From Hortaea werneckii (Eukaryota; Ascomycota; Dothideomycetes; Mycosphaerellales; Teratosphaeriaceae): a stretch of DNA of 64,000 nucleotides. Positions 1 through 10,175 of this stretch are shown here, one piece after another. Each line of letters begins with the position of its first letter. Position 1 is the first letter of the stretch. The position numbers and the translations under genes are program-made. The stretch lies in contig JBAOKB010000162.1 of the NCBI GenBank assembly GCA_037044905.1, positions 352,388-416,387 of the forward strand, written 5' to 3'. Under the pieces are notes generated by a model, which made no database searches, was not told the DNA's origin, and was given only the letters and a program-made list of their open reading frames with translations.

Positions 1-527
1 GTTGAATCACTACATGAAAATCCAATTTCAAAATTTGCTAAACACTTCGCAGGATTTTGATCTGTGGCAGTCACTCGACCTCTTCTGTATGGGGCCACCA
101 ATTGCTTCCAGGATTTGCATAGTAAATGTCTTGTTGTGCGGCAAAAACGATCTCATGAATGCAGACCAGAAGCAGAGAACATGAAATAAGACATCCAAGA
201 TCTGTAGACTTCCGGATTTCAATGCCCGAGAACGCGCGTGAGCCGGTATCTCAGTGCGGATATACATGGCTCTTCGATGGCGCACTCGCATCAGAAGAGC
301 AGACTGGTAAGCTTGACACAGTCGGGTGACGATGGCAAACAGTGACTATTGTGACACTTTCAGATATCCTGGATAAGTCCCTCCCAAGCACATTCTTACT
401 CTTCTCTCCGTTCTTCACGACATCTTTTTCTCGACGCTCTTGCACAGCTATCATTCGTGAAGGATAGCACTACGTTCTCTAACACTGAGCAAAATCAAGT
501 ATCACACTACAATCATTCCCCAAGGCT
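1..527. other. Window edge and upstream region of the first gene
   Basis: No supportable gene. Only short unsupported reading frames occur. The last ~80 bases before position 528 are C/A-rich with CAAT-like and CACAC stretches, typical of a fungal promoter and 5' UTR for the gene that follows. Confidence 0.5.
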
Positions 528-1970
528 ATGTCTCACGACAACGAGCATACCATCAATCGCATCGAGCCGATTTCTGGCAACTCCGATACACCAAACCAAT
601 CTAAGTACGACAAGCAGTTCATATTGAAGTACGATGAAGCTGATAGCCCTTGTAGCAATATCTTTGTGGATAATGACTTTTACGAGCTCTTTTCCCAGAT
701 GCCTCCTCTTGACCCAACGTTGCAGCAACAAGACGAAGAGCTCCTCTTTCAGGCGAGTCATCATCCTCATTACCGAGCAACCCAAATCGCCAGCTACCCA
801 TTCCAGGACGCATCTACAACCGCGCCAATCACACCCGCAGGCCTTCCTTCTCTGATGTCGCCATCAACCCAGAGCCACTTTTTTCCCAGCTCACATGACC
901 TCTCCACTGCCTTTGACTCGCCTTCACTACGCGAGTCTTCTTCTGCAATACATGAGACCAGTCTTGACCATGGCAACAGAGGCAGACAAAATGCCACGGC
1001 ATCAGGTCTGGGTGAAAAGTTCCAATGCGAGGACTGCTTGAAGCATGGAAACACCAAGATGTATCATAGAACCGCCAACTGTGGGCCGTCGCGGTGCAGA
1101 AAGCATCAGAAGAAATTCATGAAGGATCTGGACGCGCAAATGACGCCCATTTACGAGCTCGACGAAAGCGTCCTGTCCTACGAAGACGCTCGCCAATCCA
1201 AGTTCCCCTCTGTGAAGGCGCTCGTATACGAAGGTCCTGGTCTCGACGACTGGCAACTGTTTGTCGATCAGGGAGGCTATTGGACGCATCGCTTCATCCA
1301 AGCAGCGAATGTGCCATACACCGAGACCAATCCGTTCATGCTTATCGACAACATGAGCAACGACGAGAAGGCGATGCACTTGCACCTGATCAAACAACAA
1401 CAGACTTACAACCACAAGCCACACGAAGAGACATCCAAGGCCATCTATACTACCCGCTCCGTAACTTGCAGTCTTTGGATTCTGTTCCAGGCGATCCTCA
1501 ATTTCCACCGAGGTGGTGAGGCTGTCTACCCTATCGGCGGGGCAAATGGAGGCTACGGCGATGAGAAGCGGCTCAAGATGTCGGCGAGGCTGCTTGAGAT
1601 CGAAGGGATTCTACGTAAAGATAAACGGGTACTGATGGACGTGATCGAAGGGCGAGGCGTGCTGGCCTTTGCTGCTCATCCAGTAGCTTATCAGGCTCGC
1701 AAACAGTCGAACAAGACCTGCAACGACAGGAAGAAGCGGAAATTCGATAAGGCAGAGCTGTATGATGAGGAGCACAAGCAGGGGACTGAGGAGGCGAAGG
1801 AGTTGGTTCCTAGAAAAGGCAAGAGGACTGGCAGAAGGGCAAAGGCACTTTCGTTGGATCCTCCCGAGGTCTCAAGCGAGGGTCTGATGGCTTTGGAGGA
1901 GGGCCGGGAGGGTGAAGGGCAGATCGAGGATCCATTCAAGGACTTTGCAGAGCATGTTGGGTTGAATTAA
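528..1970 (+). CDS. Orphan protein with a Cys/His cluster, 480 aa
   Basis: I do not recognise the family. It is an uninterrupted 480-residue frame. The N-terminal ~160 residues are Ser/Thr/Pro/His-rich and look disordered. Residues ~167-193 hold a Cys/His-rich stretch (CEDCLKHG, then CGPSRCRKHQKK) that could bind a metal, followed by a basic run. The middle (about 200-370) looks folded, with WILFQAILNFHRGGEAVYP near residue 315. The C-terminus is highly charged, with basic runs (RKKRKF, RKGKRTGRR) that could act as nuclear localisation signals, then an acidic tail. A nuclear or nucleic-acid-binding role would fit but is inference. The upstream bases are promoter-like and the codon use resembles the neighbours, so I take it as a real, probably lineage-restricted, gene. 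Confidence 0.7.
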   Translation: MSHDNEHTINRIEPISGNSDTPNQSKYDKQFILKYDEADSPCSNIFVDNDFYELFSQMPPLDPTLQQQDEELLFQASHHPHYRATQIASYPFQDASTTAPITPAGLPSLMSPSTQSHFFPSSHDLSTAFDSPSLRESSSAIHETSLDHGNRGRQNATASGLGEKFQCEDCLKHGNTKMYHRTANCGPSRCRKHQKKFMKDLDAQMTPIYELDESVLSYEDARQSKFPSVKALVYEGPGLDDWQLFVDQGGYWTHRFIQAANVPYTETNPFMLIDNMSNDEKAMHLHLIKQQQTYNHKPHEETSKAIYTTRSVTCSLWILFQAILNFHRGGEAVYPIGGANGGYGDEKRLKMSARLLEIEGILRKDKRVLMDVIEGRGVLAFAAHPVAYQARKQSNKTCNDRKKRKFDKAELYDEEHKQGTEEAKELVPRKGKRTGRRAKALSLDPPEVSSEGLMALEEGREGEGQIEDPFKDFAEHVGLN

Positions 1971-2744
1971 TGTGGATTGGACTGGATAGCAGTTGTAGTT
2001 CTTGTATGGAGAGTAGTATTCCAATAAGTTTCCAGCAGCCGGTGTGTGTTGTCATCGGCACGGATGATGTCCTTCGCGAGACCCTCAAAAATCACTAGAA
2101 TGCGAGAGTGACTATGTCTGGCAATGTTCTGTTGATGTTGTAAGATGGTCTTCTCGGCATTGGAGATTTAGTACCGAGGCGAAAATGCATTGCTCCGACA
2201 TGGGTGGCGGGTGGCGAAGGGTAACATGGAGTGCGCCTCGTCGAGACGCTGTTTGGCCGCCTATCAAGAGTAGTAATTATTCGTGGTGCCAGTTTGGGTT
2301 CGAGAGGAATACTGTCAAATGCTGTATACGTAGGTACATAGTAGTAGATGCCATCGGTAACTGATGAGCGCGGCCATTGCGGACAGGCATCTACGGCACC
2401 TGCGAGGTAGTGTACGGCCTTTGGTGGCCTTCGGTGGCCTTCGGTGGCCTTTGTGTGAAATGCAGCGGTTGCGCCATCGCACGAGTGTGGAACAAGGGAC
2501 AGATCTAGCCAATCACACGCGCGCTGGGTGGCATTAGTCTCCCGAGATCGCTAGGGCATTCACTTAGGGCCGCTAGCGCATCGATTTGTGAGCCACGTCG
2601 TTGACGGTAAGATTCCCCAAGACTTCGAAGTTTTGTTGCTCTTTTTGCTCACTACATACCTATACCCATCCTTCTTCAGGAGAGACATGCGATAGGAGTC
2701 GTTGTCTCTTGTGTTGGAGTTGACTTGCATCTTCGGGAGGCAAT
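1971..2744. other. Intergenic region, 3' of the orphan gene and promoter of sulfite reductase
   Basis: No coding sequence supported. It contains the 10-bp tandem repeat annotated separately and the 5' UTR of the next gene. I could not identify a convincing sulfur-regulator binding site by eye. Confidence 0.5.
2411..2450. repeat. Short 10-bp tandem repeat
   Basis: Four imperfect 10-base units ending in GGCCT, the last three reading T(C/T)GGTGGCCT, lie about 300 bp upstream of the sulfite reductase start codon. Seen directly; function unknown. Confidence 0.7.
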
Positions 2745-5700
2745 ATGGCCTCGTCCATCTTGACGCCAGGCGAAGCCGGTAAGTGGCAGCCATGCCCCGC
2801 TATGGTTGTTCCCATGGTTCAGACCAGATGCGGCGGGGAGTGGCGAGGCGATGCGATGCCATGAGGACGAGCGCAATACTGACTGAGATATGCAGTCGCC
2901 CGCATCGCCTACCTTTCTTCCGACGTTGTCGTCTCCGTCCAGCCCGCCCTCTCCACCGACAGCGAGTTCTCCCGCTTCCTCCACCAGTACGCCTCAAACA
3001 AGGCCTCGAGCATTGTCTGCAGAGGGATCCCCGAGGTCCAAAGCGTACGCCACAATGTCGACCCGCTGCTTTCAGTATACCAGCCAGTCCGCAGCGGCAA
3101 GATCACCTCCGTCACCACGGCCAGCAACATCCTTCTCCAGAGCATCCCCCACCTCTACAGACTGGCACAGTACCCCGTAGTCATCCACGTTAGCCTGCAT
3201 CCCGCAGGCTACCCAGACTATGGTGATATTACAAGCATCCGCAACTGCGGCTTCTCCTTCTTGCAGAGCAACTCACTGCAGGAGGCGCAGGATCTGGCTT
3301 TGACCGCTCATGCGCTGGCGATCAGGAGTGGCAAGGGTGTGATCCACTTCTTTGACCCCGCGAACTCGCAGAATGCCCACCCGATCTCACACGAGAGCCG
3401 CGAGCTTGTACAGAATGTGCTGAACATCGACCTGGCAAGGCAGTACCAGGGTGTCAAGAGCCAGGAGACGACGCTGTACGTTGGCGAGGGCCGATCTCAG
3501 GTCCGAGAAGTTGGGCTCAATGAGGCGCCTACTGCCAACGGCTCCCTCACACAACCACAGCAGACAAGTTCAGGCGAACAGAGCCCACGCGACCCTTCCT
3601 CGGCTTCTTCGTCTTCGTCAGACCGCAAGGACAGCAGTTCTCGGGCACCCTCAGTGGCCGAGTCAGCTACAACGGTGGACTCGCAGCCTAAGCCGGTGAG
3701 CTCAGATGATGTTGACTCCATTTGCGACTCGATCTGGTCCCAGATCTCCGGGGCCACTGGCAGGAAGTACAGCGCATTCGCTTACACTGGACCACGGAAT
3801 GCCGAGAACGCGCTCTTCCTTTTTGGCTCTGACCCCGCCCTTTTCGGAGCTGAGTTCGAGAGCGCAACGCAGGCCGACTTCTTTAGGGGTGTAGGCCTCA
3901 TCACACCAACTTTGTACAGGCCATGGTTGACAGAGCGCTTGAACGAAGCTGTGCCAAAGACCGTCAAGAGGATCGCTGTCTTGGAACAGGTGCGGAGAAA
4001 GACGACCAAGTGGGGTCCGATCCTTTTGGACCTGCTCATGTCCCTGAAGTCTGCAGGCCAGCAGCAGAGCCCGACGCTCGTTGGATATCAGCTGGGATAC
4101 CTCGAGGTATCAACTATCACCCAGGCGCTATCAGGCATTTTCCAGAACCTTTTGGCGAAGGCCCCTATTCAGAATCTCGAAATTGGTCAGCACGATGGTC
4201 CGAAGGCGACTCTTTCTGGTACTCAGAAGGAGTTTGAGCTTAGCCAGCCGAAGTTGGAGAACGCGTACATGAAAATTCTTGACCAGTTGTTCGGGCAGAG
4301 ACTGCACATCGTAAATGCGTTGTCCAACGGCGACGGTGTAGAAGACCGCACAATTAGCTCTACCCCAGGCTATGGCTTTGGCTCTCTTTTGGCCCGCAAG
4401 GAGCACCGCGAGCGTTTTGTCAGCGAGGTGCAGGCGGCTGCAAAGACCAGAGACTTTACGACCGATGCGCCGCTGAAGTGGCTGTCTCAGTGGGCTTTGG
4501 CTGCTTCGGACGCCGACAAGGCGAACAAGATCGCGCCTGAGGTCATTAGCAGATTATCTACCGACGGTTCAGTGGCCGCCAACAAGCTCTTGAGCTCAAA
4601 GGGTCTCTTCTACAAGGAATCGCAGTGGCTGATGGGCTCTGATGCTTGGGCTTACGATCTGGGCAACAGCGGTGTGCATCACATGCTCGCAAGCGGCGAG
4701 AACATGAACATGCTTATCGTCGACTCCACGCCATACAGCGAGCGCACCGCTGAGGACGCTGCTAGGAGAAAGAAGGATATCGGTCTTTACGCCATGAACT
4801 TTGGCAACGCCTATGTCGCATCGACTGCGGTCTACAGCTCCTACACCCAGGTCCTATCCGCAATGATGGAGGCTGAGGCTTTTGAAGGTCCCTCCGTCGT
4901 GCTAGCGTACCTGCCGTACAACAACGAAGAAGACTCTCCAATGACCGTCCTCCAGGAGACCAAGAAGGCAGTCGATCTTGGATACTGGCCGCTCTACCGG
5001 TGGAACCCCAAGGCCGAAGAGAAGGGCGAGGAGACTTTCAAGCTTGACTCGGAGAGAATCAAGCACGAGCTTCAGCAATTCCTCAAGAGGGACAATCAGC
5101 TCTCGCAGCTTATGCGGAGGCATCCTCAGTTCCATGCCAACCTATCTGAATCTTACGGCACAGAGGTACGCAAGGTACAGAAGCGGAAGGCGAAGGATGC
5201 GTACGAGGTTCTGCTCGAAGGTCTGCAGGGTGCGCCAATGACAATCCTCTTCGCTTCGGACAATGGTAACGCTGAGAACCTTTCGAAGCGTCTGGGCAAC
5301 CGCGGCAAGGCCAGAGGGTTGAAGACCATGGTAATGGCCATGGACGAATACCCGCTCGAGGACATGAACAACGAAGAAAACATTGTCTTCATCACTTCCA
5401 CTGCAGGTCAGGGTGAATTCCCTCAGAACGGCCGCAACTTCTGGGAGGGTGTCAAGAACAGCACCGACCTGGACCTAGCCACTGTGAACTTCTCAGTCTT
5501 CGCGCTGGGTGACAGCCACTACTGGCCCAGGAAGGAAGACAAGCATTACTACAACAAGCCGGGCAAGGACCTCTTCGCTCGTTTGATCACGCTTGGGGGC
5601 AAGTCTCTCGTCGAATGCGGGCTTGGTGATGACCAAGATCCAGATGGCTACCAGACTGGATACGCCGAATGGGAGCCCAAGCTGTGGGAGGCGCTCGGTG

Positions 5701-7515
5701 TAGCGAACGTCGACGGTCTGCCAGAGGAGCCTCCGCCACTTACCAACGAGGATATCAAGATTGGCTCCAACTTCTTGCGTGGTACCATCGCCGAGGGATT
5801 GGTTGATGAGAGCACGGGCGCCATCAGTGCATCAGACCAGCAGCTTACCAAGTTCCACGGTATCTACATGCAAGATGACCGTGATCTGCGTGATGAGCGC
5901 AAGGCCCAGGGTCTTGAACCCGCTTACAGCTTCATGATTCGGTGCAGATTACCTGGTGGTGTCGCTACTCCGACTCAGTGGAACCAGATGGATGCCATCT
6001 CAACGCAGCTTGGCAACGAGACCATGAAGCTCACGACAAGGCAGACCTTCCAGTTCCACGGTATCGTAAAGGGCAAGTTGAAACCAGCCATGCAGGGCAT
6101 CAACAAGGCACTGATGACGACCATCGCTGCTTGCGGTGATGTCAACCGTAACGTCATGTGCTCTTCGTTGCCAGAGATGAACGAGCTGCACCGTGAGGCG
6201 CATGCTTGCTCAAAGAAGATCAGTGACCACCTCCTTCCAAGCACGACTGCCTACCACGAGATTTGGATCAAGGATGAGAACGACAAGAACGTGCAGGTCG
6301 CAGGCGATGCTGTGCAGGACTTTGAGCCATTGTACGGACCGACGTACCTACCGAGAAAGTTCAAGATCACGATCGCCATCCCGCCGCACAACGACACTGA
6401 TGTCTACGCTCACGACATTGGTCTGATTGCCATCAAGGGTGACGACGGCAAGCTGCAAGGTTTCAACGTCCTCGCCGGTGGTGGTATGGGTGCTACCCAC
6501 AACAACAAGAAGACCTACCCACAAGTCGGTCGCATGTTCGGCTACTGCTCTAAGGAGGATGTGCACATTGTCTGTGAGAAGATCATGCTTGTGCAGCGTG
6601 ACAATGGTGATCGCAAGAACAGGAAGCACGCCCGTCTAAAATACACCATTGATGACATGACCGTTGAGGGTTTCCGCGGTGAGGTCGAGAAGCTATGGGG
6701 CCAGAAGTTCGAGGAACCGAAGAAGTTTCACTTCGAAAGCAACATCGACACTTTCGGCTGGCAGAAGGACGAGACTGGCATGAACCACTTCACCATGTTC
6801 ATTGAGAACGGCCGTATTGAGGATACCGCCGAATTCCCGATGAAGACTGGTTTGAGGGAGATTGCTAAGGTCCACAAGGGCGAGTTCAGATTGACTGGTA
6901 ACCAGCACTTGATCTTGTCCAATGTGTCGGAGGACCAACTGGACACGATGAAGGACATGCTGAAGAAGTACAAGCTGGATAACACAAACTTCTCTGGACT
7001 CAGACTGAGCAGCTCAGCTTGTGTTGCGTTCCCCACTTGCGGTCTGGCTATGGCTGAATCCGAGCGTTACTTGCCTGAGCTGATCACCAAGCTCGAGACT
7101 GTCGTCGAGGAGTCCGGTCTGAGGCAGGACAGCATCGTCATGCGTATGACTGGTTGCCCCAACGGCTGCGCTCGGCCATGGCTCGCTGAGGTCGCCTTCG
7201 TTGGCAAGGCCTACGGAGCATACAACATGTACCTTGGTGGCGGCTACCACGGTAACAGACTGAACAAGCTGTACCGTAGCAGCATCAAGGAGGACGAGAT
7301 TCTTGGCATCCTCAAGCCCCTCGTTAAGCGCTACGCGCTTGAGCGCAACGAGGGTGAGAGATTCGGTGATTTCGTCGTGAGGATTGGGATGATCAAGCCT
7401 ACGACTGACGGCACCAACTTCCACATGGACGTAAGTGACTTCACTTTCGACGATGCTTAAGAATGTTACTGATGAAACTTTGCAGACTGCTGAGGCCGAG
7501 GAGGAAGACGAGTAA
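2745..7515 (+). CDS. MET5: Sulfite reductase (NADPH) hemoprotein beta subunit
   Basis: It reduces sulfite to sulfide in assimilatory sulfur metabolism, working with a flavoprotein alpha subunit. Exons are 2745-2778, 2896-7430 and 7486-7515. The first intron (2779-2895) opens with GTAAGT and the last (7431-7485) with GTAAGT; joined, they give 1532 residues, close to yeast Met5 (~1440). The N-terminal part is a pyruvate:ferredoxin-oxidoreductase-like region with a Ser-rich insert near residues 245-275. A flavodoxin-like domain starts near residue 790 (ILFASDNGNAENL, FITSTAGQGEFP). The C-terminal half carries the nitrite/sulfite reductase repeats. The siroheme/4Fe-4S ligands are seen as CVAFPTCGLA and MTGCPNGCARP near residues 1385-1435. 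Without the last intron the frame would end in a false tail; the spliced end is the short acidic TAEAEEEDE. It is intact. Confidence 0.96.
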
Positions 7516-8160
7516 ATACAGATACGGAGGCTTTAGTGTCTTAGGCATGGCATATGGCGTAACGGAGCATAGCGCGATCTAGGGTGGGAATGTCTTGGTT
7601 AGTGTAGGGACCAAAATAGGAGAAAATGTACTTCACGCAATACCATAACGCATGTTTGAAAGTCATTGGTTTCAATCCCGTGTCTTTTTGAGTTGAATCA
7701 GAATAATCATAAATTGCTTTAAACCGAGCACGTCGGTCTTGAGTCAATATGATAAGATGCAGTGGGGCGTATGGTCATGAAATTAAAGGAAGGGGGAAAA
7801 ATAAAAGATCAATCGCGATTACTCGTGAAATTATACAAGCTTCGACATGGCCGGCGGTGCGATAGCAGACGAGAATGAAGTGCGTGGTACGAGTATATAT
7901 AGTAGTGTAGCTCGGTATCAAAAATGATTGGTTCCTGAATAATGACCCTGTCGTAGGTGACCGCTCTCGTCCTCGAACATATCTCCTAGCAAATGAGTGG
8001 CATAATGGTTGAAGAAGGCCCACTAAACTACAGCAGAGCTGTGTAGACGACGTGGAGGAAGCGATTTGAGTTAGTACTCATGCTTCTCATCCCGTAAATG
8101 TATAAATGTAAAGCGGCGTCTAATCACGAAAGGCGGCCATCACTCTTGAATACAGTAATA
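7516..8160. other. Intergenic region 3' of sulfite reductase
   Basis: A T/A-rich downstream region with no supportable gene. It holds one copy of an 80-bp dispersed repeat (7852-7931) and ends in the TA target site of the Tc1/mariner element. Confidence 0.5.
7852..7931 (+). repeat. Dispersed 80-bp repeat, copy 1
   Basis: This stretch begins CGGCGGTGCGATAGCAGACG and matches 30250-30329 in the same orientation, with 13 mismatches counted by eye (about 84% identity) and no gaps. Neither copy has an obvious terminal repeat. It may be a fragment of an unrecognised element. Confidence 0.7.
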
Positions 8161-8191
8161 GCAACCGTCGGTACAGCCTCTCGTAAGCCTA
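8161..8191 (+). repeat. Left terminal inverted repeat of the Tc1/mariner element
   Basis: Matches the reverse complement of 9781-9811 with mismatches at the outermost base and one internal base. It lies directly after the TA at 8159-8160. Confidence 0.85.
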
Positions 8192-9780
8192 CTAGCGGGG
8201 TTAAAGCTTCCGCGTCGCTTTATTAACAATACACCTCTCTACTTTAAACTACTATAACACGCTTAATTTTTATCCGAATTATACTAGGAAAAGGCGAGTA
8301 GTCGACTCTAGCTAAAGCTTAAATTATTGCTAAAGTCGATATTAAAAAAGACTAAGGAATAATTATTTAATAGCTATTTAAAGCTAAAGCTAATAGCGGA
8401 GCTATTAATAAAAATACCTAGCCTACCTAAGCGACTTATAAACGCTAGTTACGCGATATAGAGCGTAAGGGCCTTATTAAAGGGCTTCGTAAGAGGCGAA
8501 AGAAGAGTATATACCTTAATTAGACTAGTAAAAATATAAAACTATTAGCTAACGACCTTAATAAGCTCGGCCGTAGCCCTTAGTAGTACTAAAATAAGTA
8601 CCTTAGTACTACCTCTCGTAAGTACTATATAGATCTATAAACACTAAGGGCTAATATAAGAGCTCGAGTACCTTCTATAAAGTAGAGAGAGCTCCCTTAG
8701 TAGTAGTACCTCTCGAAGAGCGTAGTAGATAAGCGCTAGTAGTACGCTTCGAAGAAGAAGGGCCTTATACCGGCTTTCTAGCATAATAGAGTCTATACTA
8801 ATAAACACTATATCCCCTCGGATCTTTAGTACGCTAATACTACTTTCGTTAAACGAGGGGACCTAAATAAGCCTTATAACTAAGCAATAAAGCCGAGAGA
8901 CCTCCCGAAGAAGAGGCTACTAGTCTACGTTATAGCTAGAGTCTTATATTACAACTATACTAAGCTAATCTTCTTCTATAATAAACACTTTAAAACTAAA
9001 GACGACCACGAAAAATAGTAATAATATAGGTTAAGGCGTAATAGGAGGCCCTATATAAAGTATAGTAATAAAGAGTTTAATAAGGCCTATTACTAGTAGG
9101 ATACTAAAAAGCCTATCTATAAGGATCTTCTAAAGTCGACTATTATAACAAATAAGTACTATACTAAAAGGATCTTATTACGCTATAGAGCTCTCTATAA
9201 TAAGGTTAAGTATCGACTACTTAGTAGCTAAAAAGCCTTCTTAGTCGAAGACTATATATAGAGCTATAGTACCCGTAGATCTAGTAGAAATAATAAAGTA
9301 AGGTAACATAAGGAATACTATAAACTTAATTCTAATAATTATCTACCTTCTTTACTAGATTTAAACCTTATTAAAGGGGTATAGAAGCTTCTAAACTACT
9401 AGCTTTAATATAAGGACCTCTATAAGCTTAACTTTAAACAGCTTTAGAGGGTAATCTAAAAGGCCTAGTAGGAAATAGATTAATATAAGATCTAAGAGCT
9501 TATAGATAAACTACCTTACTACTATAGAAAGGTCGTAGATAGCCCTAAAACCCTTATACGGACTAATAGATAGTAATAGGGTAGTTAGTAGTAGGGGTAG
9601 TAGAGAAGCTACTATAGAGCTTTAATAATAATACCTTTTCGGGAGCTCCCGTAGGCTTTATTTTTAGTACTCTCTATAGACTATATTATTAAATAATTAA
9701 GTATATACGAGGTTTTAGTAGATAGTCCTACTACTTAGAAGCTAAATAGTACTAAATTTAGTAAGCGGGTTTACCTCGGC

Positions 9781-9811
9781 TAGGCTTACGAGAGGCTGTA
9801 CCTACGGTTGA
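9781..9811 (-). repeat. Right terminal inverted repeat of the Tc1/mariner element
   Basis: Reverse complement of the left end; followed directly by the TA at 9812-9813. Confidence 0.85.
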
Positions 9812-10175
9812 TAGCAAACTGAATGGAGGACGGTCCGGGAAATTCAGTCGAAAGGTCCACAGCAAAAGCAGGGTTCCGGTGGACATTGGCCGATATAGTT
9901 GCTCAGAACTGGTCGATTATGTCAGGGAATATTCCACGTGCGGTGGTACAGTGCGCGTCCCCCGGTGGTGAAGTCAGCACTCGGTTAGTGATCGGCCGGC
10001 GGGACGGCTCCAGTCTGGCCCAGATGTTTGCGAGAGAAGTCTGGGGAAAGAATGCACGGATCATGCGAACCTGCCCCTCGGCTCATCACTCCCGAGGTCG
10101 GCTATGATATGTACCTCCTACTGTATCTCGCCCTCGCCACCATGCCACTTCCCTCGAACAACAACACCATCCATC
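9812..10175. other. Promoter region of the peroxisomal Lon gene
   Basis: The base composition returns abruptly from TA-saturated to about 55% GC at the transposon border. In-frame codons extend upstream of 10176 to an ATG at 10104, but the extra 24 residues look unlike the family N-terminus. No other gene is seen. Confidence 0.5.

Larger units (their letters stand above)
8161..9811. mobile_element. Tc1/mariner-type DNA transposon, RIP-inactivated
   Basis: The element is about 1.65 kb and lies between two TA dinucleotides (8159-8160 and 9812-9813), the target duplication of this superfamily. Inverted ends of ~30 bp are clear: the left reads CAACCGTCGGTACAGCCTCT and the right is its reverse complement with one mismatch, followed by further imperfect inverted similarity. 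Inside, every frame is full of stops and the sequence is saturated with TA, as after RIP. A decayed copy of the family's signature near the last catalytic acid (the SPDLNPIE region) can be read at 9343-9384 as LPSLLDLNLIKG, where Pro to Leu and Glu to Lys are the expected results of C-to-T and G-to-A change. A relic of the C-terminal end follows at about 9480-9560. It cannot encode transposase. Confidence 0.85.

Noticed and set aside
10104..10175. Upstream in-frame extension of the Lon protein
   Set aside because: The added residues lack family similarity, and the peroxisomal signal is C-terminal, so no leader is needed; ATG 10176 directly precedes the conserved start.
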